DNA of 64,000 nt, from positions 124,001 to 188,000 of the forward strand of contig JAFUQU010000011.1 in assembly GCA_017472255.1 (NCBI GenBank). The letters are read 5' to 3'. Source of the stretch: Clostridia bacterium. Its GTDB lineage: Bacteria > Bacillota > Clostridia > Oscillospirales > CAG-272. Below, one piece after another: positions 1 through 7,994 of the stretch. Made by a program: the position numbers and the translations under genes. The notes beneath the pieces are model-generated. The model was given only the letters and a program-made list of their open reading frames with translations, was not told the origin of the DNA and made no database searches. Within the stretch, counting starts at the first letter, position 1, and the number at the start of each line of letters is the position of its first letter.

Positions 1-527
1 TCGGGGTAGAAGTACGCGAAGGACATCGCCGCCTGTATAATCAGCAGCAGCGAAATCGCCCCCGACGACGCCAGATAGCAGATCGAATCCAGCAGCAGCC
101 CGGTTTTGGATGAAAATTGCAGCATGGTCAGCGCGAAGCCAAAAAGCAGCCCCCGATAAAGCAGCGCCGCCCCGCTGATAAATCCCGTGAACAGCGTAAA
201 TCCGCCGAGAAACACGCATATAAACAGCGACAGCTCGTGCATCAGGCAGTCCGCCACCACAAACAGCGTGTCCATCGAGTCGGTACACTTGTAAAAGAGC
301 GCCAGAAAATAGCGTTCAATCAGGTTGTCGTACAGCTCGCTCTCGCCCAGTCCGAGCAGACGGTAGAGCGCGCAGCCGAGAAACGCGCCGAAGATGAACA
401 GCGCCGTCCCGGCCAGCAGCAGAGCACGCATATCGCGTGTGCGCGACAGACGCGCGCTTTCATAATCCGAAGGTTTTGCGCCGCCCCAATAACGGCGGGT
501 GCTTTCGTTGGTATTGATTTTCCTCAC
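1..527 (-). CDS. SpoIIM-like multi-pass membrane protein (3' part outside window)
   Basis: Reading the minus strand from a GTG at 527 gives an open frame that runs off the window edge. A short polar N-terminus is followed by a hydrophobic helix (ALLAGTALFIFGAFLGCALY), a roughly 30-residue soluble stretch, then helices including FICVFLGGFTLFTG, a GALLYRG-like loop and LFGFALTML. The helix spacing and the glycine-rich G..LLYRGLLFGF segment resemble SpoIIM (DUF95), the membrane part of the DMP peptidoglycan-degrading complex used in engulfment. The start is uncertain: an in-frame TAG lies upstream and no good Shine-Dalgarno precedes the GTG. It follows proC on the same strand by 61 nt. It could instead be a non-sporulation DUF95 protein; only about 175 residues are visible. 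Confidence 0.55.
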   Translation of the reverse strand, partial: MRKINTNESTRRYWGGAKPSDYESARLSRTRDMRALLLAGTALFIFGAFLGCALYRLLGLGESELYDNLIERYFLALFYKCTDSMDTLFVVADCLMHELSLFICVFLGGFTLFTGFISGAALLYRGLLFGFALTMLQFSSKTGLLLDSICYLASSGAISLLLIIQAAMSFAYFYP

Positions 528-588
528 CGCCCAAGTAACATTCTGTGCTACATCCTATGCGGCGGGCGTTCCGATTATTCGCGGAAGT

Positions 589-1548
589 TTATTGGATATC
601 GGGAACGGGGGGATTCAGCTCCTCCAGACGCTTCTGCTGTTCGGGCGTCAGCTTGCGGGGGCGTCCGCGCTTCTTTTTGAACAGATCGGCCTCCTCCTCG
701 GGGGTCAGCGGATGCTCCTCATCGTCGGACGAACCGCCGAAGGCTGCGGACATTTCCACCGCACGATCGGTGCAGGCGCGCATAGCCAGGTCGATGGTGC
801 GGTCGGTGCGGGCGTCGCGGAAGACGTTCATGGCGCGTTCGGTGGTGCCGCCGGGAGAGGTGACGGCGCGGATCAATTCCTCGGGAGTTTTGCCCGAGCG
901 CATCAGCATTTCCGCCGAGCCGATGACCGTTTTGCAGACGGCTTCGACGATGCCGTCGCAGTCCAGACCCTGCGCTTTTGCCGATTTCACCATGGCGTCG
1001 ATGAAGTAATAGAAATAGGCGGGCGAGCTGCCGTTGACGGCGATGATGGTGTTCATCTGGCTTTCGTCAAGGCGGAGCACCATGCCCGCGCAGCCGAAGA
1101 TTCCGGCGGCGAAATCGAAGTCCTCGTCGGAAACGTTTCCGGTGCGGCAGACGGCGGTAACGCCCAGACCAATCTGTAAGGGCGTGTTGGGCATACAGCG
1201 GACGACGGCCACATCGCTGCCCACCATGCGGCGGATAGCGGCGGTGGAAATGCCCGCGCCGATGGAGACAAACAGCTTTTTCGAAAGGTCGGCGCCGGCG
1301 TTTTTCACATCGGTGAGCGCTTCTTCAAAATTCTGGGGCTTTACGGAGAGAAAGACCACTTCAGCGCGCTGGACGGCGTCGGCGATGGAGGAAGCGATGC
1401 CCACATCGATGCCGGCGAAGCGTTCGTATTGGGAGGTCATGCGGTCGAAAAGGATGATGTCGGCGGGCTTTGCGCTGCCCGAGGACAGCAGCCCATGGAT
1501 GACGGCAGAGGCCATGTTGCCCGTGCCGATGAATGCGATTTTTTTCAT
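589..1548 (-). CDS. proC: pyrroline-5-carboxylate reductase with C-terminal basic tail
   Basis: ProC reduces pyrroline-5-carboxylate to proline with NAD(P)H in the cytoplasm. The N-terminus KKIAFIGTGNMASAVIHGLL is the dinucleotide-binding fold. Residues ~70-75 carry SVKPQ, ~115-122 RCMPNTP, and ~225-240 the catalytic-domain signature ending in TSPGGTTE, all typical of the family. The start has a GAAAGGA ribosome site. At 319 residues it is about 50 longer than a usual ProC: the last ~48 residues are charged and contain KKKRGRPRK, an AT-hook-type GRP core, then a Pro-rich end. The tail lies in the same frame with no break. The SpoIIM-like gene follows 61 nt downstream. Family assignment is secure; the tail function is unknown. 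Confidence 0.93.
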   Translation of the reverse strand: MKKIAFIGTGNMASAVIHGLLSSGSAKPADIILFDRMTSQYERFAGIDVGIASSIADAVQRAEVVFLSVKPQNFEEALTDVKNAGADLSKKLFVSIGAGISTAAIRRMVGSDVAVVRCMPNTPLQIGLGVTAVCRTGNVSDEDFDFAAGIFGCAGMVLRLDESQMNTIIAVNGSSPAYFYYFIDAMVKSAKAQGLDCDGIVEAVCKTVIGSAEMLMRSGKTPEELIRAVTSPGGTTERAMNVFRDARTDRTIDLAMRACTDRAVEMSAAFGGSSDDEEHPLTPEEEADLFKKKRGRPRKLTPEQQKRLEELNPPVPDIQ

Positions 1549-1581
1549 GAGGTAAATCCTTTCGGGAAAAAATATAACAGA

Positions 1582-2235
1582 TTAATCCATGCTCTGGTCG
1601 TAGAGGAATTCCTTCACGGCGCGGTTGGTGCCAAGAAGAATGCAGACGGCGATGCGGTATGCGATGAAAAGGAGGAGGATCACCGTCAGCCATATCGGAA
1701 GCTGAGAAGAATAGCGTGCGGTGGTAAACAGATCTCCGATAATTCCCAGCGCGGATAATGCGACATAAACCCATCGCGCCCACGCTTTCCCTTTCCAAAG
1801 GCAGACGATCAGCGCGATTTCCAGCGCCAGGGCGAGCAGGTTGAAGCCCCTGAGCATACTGATGGCGGTGAAAGCCGCTTCCACAATGATGATAATTTTA
1901 ACAATCAAACGTCCGCGTTCATACAATCGGCGGGATTCTTCATGATGAAGCTCCAGCTGCTGTTCAATATCGACGGGCGCTTCGCCGCTTACCTCGCCGA
2001 AGCGCAGCTTTGGAACATATTCGCCGCCGGTCAGCTCATCGATGCTGACGCCCAGCTCCTTCGCCACAGCAGAAGCCTGCTCCAGCGTGGGGGAGAACTC
2101 GCCCGCTTCCCAGGAAGCGAGGACGCTCTCATCCATGGGGATTGCCGCAGAAACCGCGTCAGACAAACCGCGCAGCGTGAAGCCTCGTTCCTCGCGCAGA
2201 CGGCGCAGGGCTTCGCCGGAACGGATTTTGTTCAT
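1582..2235 (-). CDS. XRE-family HTH protein with C-terminal transmembrane domain
   Basis: A 217-residue protein. Residues ~1-75 form a Cro/C1-type helix-turn-helix (RRLREERGFTLRGLSDAV ... ESVLASWEAGEFSPTLE). A helical linker (~85-105) leads to a hydrophobic domain of about four membrane helices (IIIIVEAAFTAISML, LALALEIALIVCLW, WVYVALSALGIIGDLF, WLTVILLLFIAYRIAVCILL). The start was moved to the Met preceded by GAGGAGGTGTGGC; an upstream Met eight codons earlier has no ribosome site. It is probably a membrane-tethered DNA-binding regulator, but its target is unknown. proC starts 33 nt downstream, suggesting co-transcription. Confidence 0.75.
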   Translation of the reverse strand: MNKIRSGEALRRLREERGFTLRGLSDAVSAAIPMDESVLASWEAGEFSPTLEQASAVAKELGVSIDELTGGEYVPKLRFGEVSGEAPVDIEQQLELHHEESRRLYERGRLIVKIIIIVEAAFTAISMLRGFNLLALALEIALIVCLWKGKAWARWVYVALSALGIIGDLFTTARYSSQLPIWLTVILLLFIAYRIAVCILLGTNRAVKEFLYDQSMD

Positions 2236-2273
2236 GCCACACCTCCTCAGCATTGTCACAGCATTTGCTATAC

Positions 2274-2302
2274 ATTATACCATATTATACAGCCGTATGC
2301 AA
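2274..2302 (-). promoter_or_regulatory. sigma-A type promoter for the XRE/membrane gene
   Basis: On the minus strand, -35 TTGCAT (2297-2302) and -10 TATAAT (2274-2279) are separated by 17 nt, about 40 nt before the start codon at 2235. Confidence 0.7.
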
Positions 2303-2360
2303 GAAAAATGGAAAAGAGTTTACACTTTCAATATAAAAAAATAAAATATGCGCGGATACC

Positions 2361-2389
2361 TTGAAAAAAAGAAAGAAATGTAGTATAAT
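2361..2389 (+). promoter_or_regulatory. sigma-A type promoter for the GNAT-aroK-fucU-pyrB run
   Basis: -35 TTGAAA (2361-2366) and -10 TATAAT (2384-2389) have exact 17-nt spacing. It lies 56 nt before the GNAT start and about 60 nt from the divergent XRE promoter. Confidence 0.8.
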
Positions 2390-2445
2390 ATCGGTAATGG
2401 TAATTTTATATCCGCGCACGTGTGCCGGAGCAGGGAGGGACATTC

Positions 2446-3027
2446 ATGAAGCGGGACGCCATTTATAAGCTGTTTTCCCATATTCCGGCGCTGGAGACCG
2501 ATCGTCTCACGCTCCGGCGCATGAAGACCTCCGATTATAAGGATATGTACGATTACGCCCGCCGCCCGGAAGTCACCCGCTACCTTTTGTGGGAGCCGCA
2601 TACCAGCATCGAGCGGACGAAGGACTATCTGCGCTATCTCCAGACCCGCTACCGCACCGGCGATTTCTACGACTGGGCGCTGGAGGAACGCTCCACCCAC
2701 CGCATGATCGGCACCTGCGGCTTCACCACGCTGGATTTCCAGAATAACGGCGCGGAGGTGGGCTATGTGCTCCATCCCGATTACTGGGGCGCGGGCTTTG
2801 CGCCCGAGGCCGTTCGCCGGGTGCTGAGCTTCGGCTTCATGGAGCTGAACGTTCACCGCATCGAGGCGAAGTACATCGTCGGCAACGACCGCAGCCGGCG
2901 GGTGATGGAAAAATGCGGCATGAGCTTTGAGGGCGTGCGGCGGTCATCCATGTTCATCAAGGGCAGCTACCAGGACATCGGCGTCTGCTCAATTCTGTCG
3001 GAGGAGTTTATCAAACGATACTTATGA
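2446..3027 (+). CDS. GNAT family N-acetyltransferase (RimJ/RimL type)
   Basis: 193 residues from the ATG preceded by GGGAGGG. The protein shows LETDRLTLRRMKTSDYKDMY, the usual RimJ/RimL N-terminus, the motif GYVLHPDYWGAGFAPEAV (acetyl-CoA pyrophosphate loop, ~residues 105-120), and the C-terminal NVHRIEAKYIVGNDRSRRVM..CGM block. Such enzymes transfer acetyl from acetyl-CoA to a protein N-terminus or small amine; the substrate cannot be read from sequence. Its stop overlaps the aroK start as ATGA, so translation is probably coupled. An upstream in-frame ATG at 2422 is rejected because it lacks a ribosome site. Confidence 0.88.
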   Translation: MKRDAIYKLFSHIPALETDRLTLRRMKTSDYKDMYDYARRPEVTRYLLWEPHTSIERTKDYLRYLQTRYRTGDFYDWALEERSTHRMIGTCGFTTLDFQNNGAEVGYVLHPDYWGAGFAPEAVRRVLSFGFMELNVHRIEAKYIVGNDRSRRVMEKCGMSFEGVRRSSMFIKGSYQDIGVCSILSEEFIKRYL

Positions 3028-3590
3028 ACAAGCTGAAAAACAACATCATTTCGCTGGTCGGCATGACCGGCTGCGGCAAAACCAGCGTGGGGCGGATTCT
3101 TGCCCGGAAGACGGGCGCGGCTTTCATCGATCTGGATGAGGAAATCGTCGCGCGCCACGGCGTAATCAGGGAAATTTTCGATACAAAGGGCGAGCAGGGC
3201 TTCCGCGAGCTGGAGCGGGAAACGCTGGCGGAAATCATCGCGTCCGCCGACGGGAAGCTGACCATCCTGTCCTGCGGCGGCGGTCTGCCCACCTATACGC
3301 CGTCGAGGGAGCTTCTGCGGGAAATGACCACCGTGCTCTGGCTGAAACGGGGCTATGACAGCGTGATCACCGACCCGTCTGTGCTGAACCGTCCGCCCGT
3401 GAACGGCAGCGCGGACAATTACCGCCGCCTGATGGAGGCGCGCTATCCGATCTACCGCGCCTGCTCGGACAAGGCGTTCTACAACAGCTTTCCCCAGCGT
3501 ACTGCGGCGATGATCATCAAAAAGCTGGATCTGCCCAGAAAGCAGACCATCCCGAAGAAAAATACAAATCATTCCACAAAGGAGAACTGA
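3024..3590 (+). CDS. aroK: shikimate kinase
   Basis: Phosphorylates shikimate to shikimate-3-phosphate with ATP, the fifth step of the chorismate pathway. The Walker A loop GMTGCGKTS is at residues ~13-21. DLDEEIV carries the Mg/shikimate-binding Asp, G-E-Q-G-F-R-E-L-E the shikimate-binding region, and SCGGGLP the glycine triplet typical of the family. RPP at ~120-125 corresponds to the lid arginine region. At 188 residues it has a short charged C-terminal extension of about 15 residues beyond the usual length. It overlaps the GNAT gene by 4 nt and is 1 nt from the next gene. No other aro gene is in the window. Confidence 0.9.
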   Translation: MNKLKNNIISLVGMTGCGKTSVGRILARKTGAAFIDLDEEIVARHGVIREIFDTKGEQGFRELERETLAEIIASADGKLTILSCGGGLPTYTPSRELLREMTTVLWLKRGYDSVITDPSVLNRPPVNGSADNYRRLMEARYPIYRACSDKAFYNSFPQRTAAMIIKKLDLPRKQTIPKKNTNHSTKEN

Positions 3591-3591
3591 T

Positions 3592-4011
3592 ATGCTGAAA
3601 AACATTCCGAAAATCATTTCCCCGGAGCTGCTGAAAATTCTGGCAGAGATGGGACACGGCGATGAGATTGTCATCGCTGATGGAAACTTTCCGTCCCAGT
3701 CCGTCGGACAGCGGGTCATCCGCGCCGATGGTCACGGAGCGCCCGAGCTGCTGGAGGCGATTCTGACCCTCTTTCCGCTGGACACCTACGAAAAACCGGT
3801 TTACCTGATGGCAAAGACCCCCGGCGATCCGGTGGAAACGCCCATATGGGATACCTACCGCGCGCTGGTTAAGCCGCACACAAGCGAGGACGTGGAGTTC
3901 ATCGAGCGCTTTGCTTTCTATGAGCGGGCGCGTAAAGCCTACGCTGTCATCGCCACCGGAGAATCCGCACTATATGCCAATGTAATCCTCAAAAAGGGAG
4001 TAGTAAAATAA
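3592..4011 (+). CDS. RbsD/FucU family sugar mutarotase
   Basis: 139 residues, the normal length for this family, with the start after AAAGGAGAACTGAT. The order MLKNIP...SPELLKILAEMGHGDEIVIADGNFPS contains the conserved His (HGDE) and the D-x-x-F/Y-P segment of RbsD/FucU proteins. The C-terminal ATGESALYANVILKKG matches the family's conserved ending, and the E-R-F-A-F-Y-E segment favours FucU (L-fucose mutarotase) over ribose pyranase. The enzyme interconverts sugar anomers in the cytoplasm. It sits between aroK and pyrB without any fucose gene nearby, so the physiological sugar is open. Confidence 0.88.
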   Translation: MLKNIPKIISPELLKILAEMGHGDEIVIADGNFPSQSVGQRVIRADGHGAPELLEAILTLFPLDTYEKPVYLMAKTPGDPVETPIWDTYRALVKPHTSEDVEFIERFAFYERARKAYAVIATGESALYANVILKKGVVK

Positions 4012-4012
4012 A

Positions 4013-5077
4013 ATGAAAATCCGCAACTTAATCGACTTCAACGACATGAGCCTGGAGGAATGGGACGAGCTGAAGCAGCTTGCCTTCCGCATCAAGCGAA
4101 GCCCCCACGAATTCCGCGACACCTGCCGCGGCAAAATCATGGCCACCCTCTTTTACGAGCCTTCCACCCGCACCCAGATGTCCTTCCAGACTGCCATGAT
4201 GCGTCTGGGCGGCAAGGTGATCGGCTTCTCCGACCCCAACGCCAGCTCGGTTTCCAAGGGCGAGACCCTGCGCGACACGGTGAAGATTGTCACCGGCTAT
4301 TCGGACATTCTGGTGATCCGCAATCCCATCGAGGGCGCGGCCTATGCGTCGGCGCTCTATTCCCATGTGCCGGTGATCAACGCGGGCGACGGCGGACATC
4401 TGCATCCTACCCAGACCCTGACCGACCTGATGACCATCACCGAGCTGAAGGGAAAAACCGAGGGGCTGACCATCGGCTGCTGCGGCGACCTGCTGAACGG
4501 ACGCACCGTCCATTCGCTGCTTCGTGCGCTGGTTCGCTTCAAAAATAACCGCTTCGTGCTGATTTCCACCCCGGAGCTTCGCCTGCCCGACTACGTGCTG
4601 TCCGAGCTGACCCGCAACGGCAACAGCTTTGTGGAGGTTAAGACGCTGGAGGAGTGCATCGGCGATCTGGACATTCTGTACATGACCCGCATCCAGCGGG
4701 AGCGCTTCCGCACGCCGGAGGAATATGCAAAGCAGGCGGGCGTCTATCGCCTGACCGCCGAGAAGATGAAGCTGGCGAAGCCGGATATGGCAGTGCTGCA
4801 TCCGCTGCCCAAGGTGGACGAGATTGACTACGAGGTGGACGACGATCCCCGCACTATGTACTTTGAGCAGGCGGAGAACGGTATGTTCATCCGCATGGCG
4901 CTGATTGCCCGCCTGAGTGCCGCCGAGCGTACCGGACGTGCCCCTGTCTATCCGCTGGCTGAGGGTCCCTTCTGCAAAAATCCCCGCTGCATCTCCAATC
5001 ACGAGAAGTACCTTCCCCGCCTGACTAAAATCGTGGACGGCGAGGAGCGCTGCTGTTACTGCGATCAGAAGATATAA
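4013..5077 (+). CDS. pyrB: aspartate carbamoyltransferase catalytic chain fused to a PyrI-type zinc tail
   Basis: Catalyses carbamoyl phosphate + aspartate to carbamoyl aspartate, the first committed step of pyrimidine synthesis. Residues ~1-305 are the catalytic chain: FYEPSTRTQMSFQTAM (carbamoyl-phosphate binding STRT), HPTQ, GDLLNGRTVHSL, and HPLPKVDEI for aspartate binding. After ~310 the chain continues with CKNPRCISNHEKYLPRL...CCYCDQKI, a C-x4-C...C-x2-C arrangement like the zinc domain of the PyrI regulatory chain. The PyrI nucleotide-binding N-domain is absent. No separate pyrI is in the window. The start is 1 nt after the mutarotase stop, so this is the last gene of the run. Confidence 0.93.
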   Translation: MKIRNLIDFNDMSLEEWDELKQLAFRIKRSPHEFRDTCRGKIMATLFYEPSTRTQMSFQTAMMRLGGKVIGFSDPNASSVSKGETLRDTVKIVTGYSDILVIRNPIEGAAYASALYSHVPVINAGDGGHLHPTQTLTDLMTITELKGKTEGLTIGCCGDLLNGRTVHSLLRALVRFKNNRFVLISTPELRLPDYVLSELTRNGNSFVEVKTLEECIGDLDILYMTRIQRERFRTPEEYAKQAGVYRLTAEKMKLAKPDMAVLHPLPKVDEIDYEVDDDPRTMYFEQAENGMFIRMALIARLSAAERTGRAPVYPLAEGPFCKNPRCISNHEKYLPRLTKIVDGEERCCYCDQKI

Positions 5078-5087
5078 ACTAAATCGG

Positions 5088-5113
5088 GCGGCTGTCGAAA
5101 GACAGCCGCTCTT
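5088..5113 (+). terminator. terminator after pyrB
   Basis: GCGGCTGTC (5088-5096), GAAA tetraloop, GACAGCCGC (5101-5109), followed by TCTTTGAT. The stem is perfect but the U-tract is short. Confidence 0.7.
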
Positions 5114-5136
5114 TGATAAAATTAACAAAAATGATC

Positions 5137-5165
5137 TTGACAATCTGCGGCAGGCGGGGTACAAT
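5137..5165 (+). promoter_or_regulatory. promoter of the Rpn-like gene
   Basis: -35 TTGACA (5137-5142), 17-nt spacer, -10 TACAAT (5160-5165), 24 nt upstream of the chosen GTG start. Confidence 0.78.
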
Positions 5166-5188
5166 ATAGATAGACGGAGGTGATGCGC

Positions 5189-6166
5189 GTGGCCGAGTAT
5201 GACAACACTTTAGGGACGGATATGAGCTTGGAAGAAAAAAAGCGAGCCTATGATGCCGCATTCCGCAGGCTTCTGTCGAACAAGCAGATTTTGGCGTGGA
5301 TACTGCACGACTGCCTTGATGAATACAAGGATTGTGCTGTCAGTGAAATTGCCGACCGCTACATCGAAAGTGAGCCGGAAGTCACCGCAGTGGGTGTCCA
5401 TCCGCACAGCGGCGAAACAATCACCGGAATTCGAAGTGAGGATAAGCTGCTGAATGAGGGTGCAGTGTATTATGATATCCGCTTTTTCGCGTCCGCACCG
5501 GGCACGGACGAAATGATCAAGCTGATTATCAACATTGAAGCGCAGCAGGATTATTATCCCGGTTATCCGCTGGTAAAGCGTGGAATTTATTATTGCGGTC
5601 GAATGCTGTCCGCACAGTACGGCACGGAATTCACCGAAAGCGAATACGGCAATCTGAAAAAAGTGTGCTCCATCTGGATTTGTTCCAATCCGCCCAAGGA
5701 GCGGGCGAATACGATCACGCGGTACAATCTGCATGAGGAAAATATTGTCGGCAGCGTCAGCGAAAAGCGGGAGATATACGATATGCTGTCGGTGGTAATG
5801 GTTTGTCTGGGCGGCAGCTATCGTGAAACGCGCGGCGCACTGCGTATGCTGGCACTAACCATGACGGATGAGCTGGCAACGCAGGAAAAAAGAAAGCAGC
5901 TGTCCGATGAATTCGGACTGCAAATGACAAAACACATCGAGAGTGAGGTGTCGATTATGTGTAACGTAAGCGAAGGCATTTACCGGAGAGGCATCGAAAA
6001 GGGAATCGAGCAGGGACTTGCACAGGGACTTGCGGAAGGGCAGAACCGTATTATTCAGCGTATGCTGAATAAGGGCGCTTTTTCCTACGATGAAATCGCC
6101 GATATCGCTGGCGTCTCGGTGAGCTTCGTCAAACAGCTCGATGAGCAGCGAAAAAAAGAACAATAG
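5189..6166 (+). CDS. Rpn family recombination-promoting nuclease / PD-(D/E)XK transposase-like protein
   Basis: 325 residues. The start GTG at 5189 lies 8 nt after GGAGG; GTG/ATG codons at 5180/5183 overlap or abut the ribosome site. The nuclease core shows YDIRFFA and, ~12 residues on, LIINIEAQQDYYPGYPL, the D...ExQ pattern of the Rpn/PD-(D/E)XK family. VKRGIYYCGRMLS and a IWIC.NPP segment are also family-typical. The C-terminus has a repeated EKGIEQGLAQGLAEG stretch followed by a small HTH-like segment (YDEIADIAGVSVSFVKQL). The family promotes recA-independent recombination and is often mobile or expanded. It has its own promoter and a hairpin at each end, so it is a monocistronic insertion between unrelated genes. 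Confidence 0.82.
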   Translation: MAEYDNTLGTDMSLEEKKRAYDAAFRRLLSNKQILAWILHDCLDEYKDCAVSEIADRYIESEPEVTAVGVHPHSGETITGIRSEDKLLNEGAVYYDIRFFASAPGTDEMIKLIINIEAQQDYYPGYPLVKRGIYYCGRMLSAQYGTEFTESEYGNLKKVCSIWICSNPPKERANTITRYNLHEENIVGSVSEKREIYDMLSVVMVCLGGSYRETRGALRMLALTMTDELATQEKRKQLSDEFGLQMTKHIESEVSIMCNVSEGIYRRGIEKGIEQGLAQGLAEGQNRIIQRMLNKGAFSYDEIADIAGVSVSFVKQLDEQRKKEQ

Positions 6167-6167
6167 A

Positions 6168-6207
6168 AGCATGAGACTGCCGCGCATCTGCGCGGCAGTC
6201 TCATGCT
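6168..6207. terminator. bidirectional terminator between convergent genes
   Basis: Perfect 18-bp inverted repeat (6168-6185 / 6190-6207) with an ATCT loop. It occupies exactly the space between the stop of the Rpn-like gene (6166) and the stop of the SPOCS gene (6208). A-rich on one side and T-poor on the other, it should act at least as a strong RNA 3' stem for both transcripts. Confidence 0.8.
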
Positions 6208-7845
6208 TTACATAATTTTGCTGACCCCGCGTCCGGCGGGAATCAGAATCACGTGCGGCATATCCCCCAGCTCGCGGTTGAACGCTTCAATCGCGCCGGT
6301 GGTCGTGTTGTACCGCTTGGCAATCTGCCAAAGCGATTCCCCAGCCGACGGATAACACAGCGTCATCGACGCCGTTCCTGCCGCGGCGGGACGCTTATCC
6401 TTGGCGATGTGTACCGCCGATACCGTCTCCAGCCGCGATTTCTGCATCAGCGCCGCGTTCAGCGATACCTCGAAGTCACAGCAGAGCCGGGTGGGATCCA
6501 GCCGCGCACGCATATCCGATACGGTGCAGTCGCAGGCGAAGGCGATCGGCTCCCGAACGTCTCCCACCGCCAGCTCGCATTTCACCGGCAGCGTGAAATC
6601 TGCCGACAGAAAATTGCCGTCCCCGGCGGCGAGTATGCAGTTTACCGCAGCTTCTCCGGTCAGCTGCGCACGCCCGCGCTCCACCGACGCATTGTTCATG
6701 CTGACCTCCGCCTGAGCATCGATAATCGACGCGCTCTCAGGCAGCTTCAGCTCGGCGCGGGACACACCATCGCCCACCGAGAAATTGGCGCTGATCAGCT
6801 TGCCAAGACACGACAGCTCCAGCGGACGCATCTCACACTCCGAATCGCGTTCCACCGAGTAAACATCCCGCACCAACGGCACATCGCTGTCGGCACAAAG
6901 CTTTATGCCCACATCATAGGTCATGTCCAGCTCCAGCACCCGCCGCTCGCCATAACCGTTCTCGCCCACGGCGGCATTCAGCTCCGTCACATTGCCTACA
7001 GCAGACGCGCAAAGCGTATCCTGGTTGGCATCAGCGAAAAATTCCGCGTACTCATCCGCACTGACAATCTGCGACAGCGGAATTTTGCGGGTGAAGCTGC
7101 GGTAATCCCCCGGCTCGGACTGCGCCTTGTAAATACAGTCGATGAGCGCTTCGCCCTTGAGCACCACCGTGAAACCGTCCGCACCCTTCATCGGCTTGGC
7201 TTCGTGGAAATGAATGTCCGCGTCACAGGTGATGATCTGGTCAATGGCGGGCTGGGAAGCGTCCGGCTCCAGATTTTCGCTGATCCGGGAAGGCTCGGCG
7301 GTGAAGGCTTTCTCCAAAAGCGTTGGGCGGGTCTCGGTGAGACGCTCCAGCTGCATCTCCTCCTCCAGCGTCAGACTGCCGTCAATCTTCGGCTGGGTGG
7401 GAATAAACTTCGCCAGCTTCACGTCGGTCATAACGGTGGACTTGATGGACAGCTTGCGGGGATTTTGCAGCCTTGCCGAGCAGGCGGCAATCCTCGGCGT
7501 TACGCAAATCTCGCATTGGTCGAGATCGTCCAGCTCGTTGAGCGTGCCGCCGAAATCCCCGGCAAAATGTACGGCGTGCAGCGTGTCGGGACGCGGCGAG
7601 CCGTCTTCGCCAACCTCCTCAGCGCAGAAAACCACGATGTAGTCCACCGCTCCCGTATACTCCAGCTGCCGACCCTGTACATACCGGCTGATCAGCATCG
7701 GACGCGCACGTACCCGAAGTATCTTTTTGACATCGGGATAGGTATCCGGCAGAATGTAGTCCGCCGCCAGCTCACTCGGCACCGCCCCGTCAAAAGAGGG
7801 CGCCAACAGCTTTTTTTGAATTTTGTTTCGCTCGTTTATATTCAT
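6208..7845 (-). CDS. SPOCS (DUF3794) domain protein with C-terminal LysM
   Basis: 545 residues from the ATG placed 9 nt after AAAAGG; the ATG at 7854 abuts that site. N-terminal DUF3794/SPOCS repeats are recognisable by ADYILPDTYPDVKKILRVRARPMLISRYVQ... and later by DMTYDVGIKLCADSDVPLVRDVYSVE. The C-terminus is a LysM domain (YPSAGESLWQIAKRYNTTTGAIEAFNRE...HVILIPAG). This is the architecture of clostridial SipL/SpoVID-like proteins, which connect coat assembly (via SpoIVA) to the forespore. It lacks a signal peptide, as expected for a mother-cell protein. The family strongly suggests a spore-forming lineage, although whether this strain sporulates is not shown. Convergent to the Rpn-like gene. 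Confidence 0.88.
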   Translation of the reverse strand: MNINERNKIQKKLLAPSFDGAVPSELAADYILPDTYPDVKKILRVRARPMLISRYVQGRQLEYTGAVDYIVVFCAEEVGEDGSPRPDTLHAVHFAGDFGGTLNELDDLDQCEICVTPRIAACSARLQNPRKLSIKSTVMTDVKLAKFIPTQPKIDGSLTLEEEMQLERLTETRPTLLEKAFTAEPSRISENLEPDASQPAIDQIITCDADIHFHEAKPMKGADGFTVVLKGEALIDCIYKAQSEPGDYRSFTRKIPLSQIVSADEYAEFFADANQDTLCASAVGNVTELNAAVGENGYGERRVLELDMTYDVGIKLCADSDVPLVRDVYSVERDSECEMRPLELSCLGKLISANFSVGDGVSRAELKLPESASIIDAQAEVSMNNASVERGRAQLTGEAAVNCILAAGDGNFLSADFTLPVKCELAVGDVREPIAFACDCTVSDMRARLDPTRLCCDFEVSLNAALMQKSRLETVSAVHIAKDKRPAAAGTASMTLCYPSAGESLWQIAKRYNTTTGAIEAFNRELGDMPHVILIPAGRGVSKIM

Positions 7846-7920
7846 ATACACCATCCTTTTTCGTTTTGTTCCATATATATGCAGCCGAAAAAAGACTTAT
7901 GAACACAAACGAAACTTATA

Positions 7921-7994
7921 ATTACCCTCTTCTAAAGCTTTTGCACAGCCTTTTCAACGATCTCGCGACGCGAGGTCGTATAAGCGCGTACCCT
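7921..7994. repeat. dispersed palindromic repeat, copy A
   Basis: About 74 bp from ATTACCCTC to GTACCCT containing AAGCTTTTGCACAGCC and a CTCGCGACGCGAG palindrome. It matches copy C (17831-17906, opposite orientation) with about four substitutions and one indel. The minus-strand reading of this copy supplies the last ~14 codons and the stop of the gene at 7954-8958, so the repeat has become coding sequence. Confidence 0.8.

Noticed and set aside
3592..4011. Ribose-uptake operon (rbsD as part of rbs)
   Set aside because: No ribose transporter, kinase or RbsR is nearby; the gene sits between aroK and pyrB and resembles FucU more than RbsD.
5189..6166. Insertion sequence around the Rpn-like gene
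   Set aside because: No terminal inverted repeats or target duplications flank it. The 18-bp hairpin at 6168 is a terminator between convergent stops rather than a transposon end.
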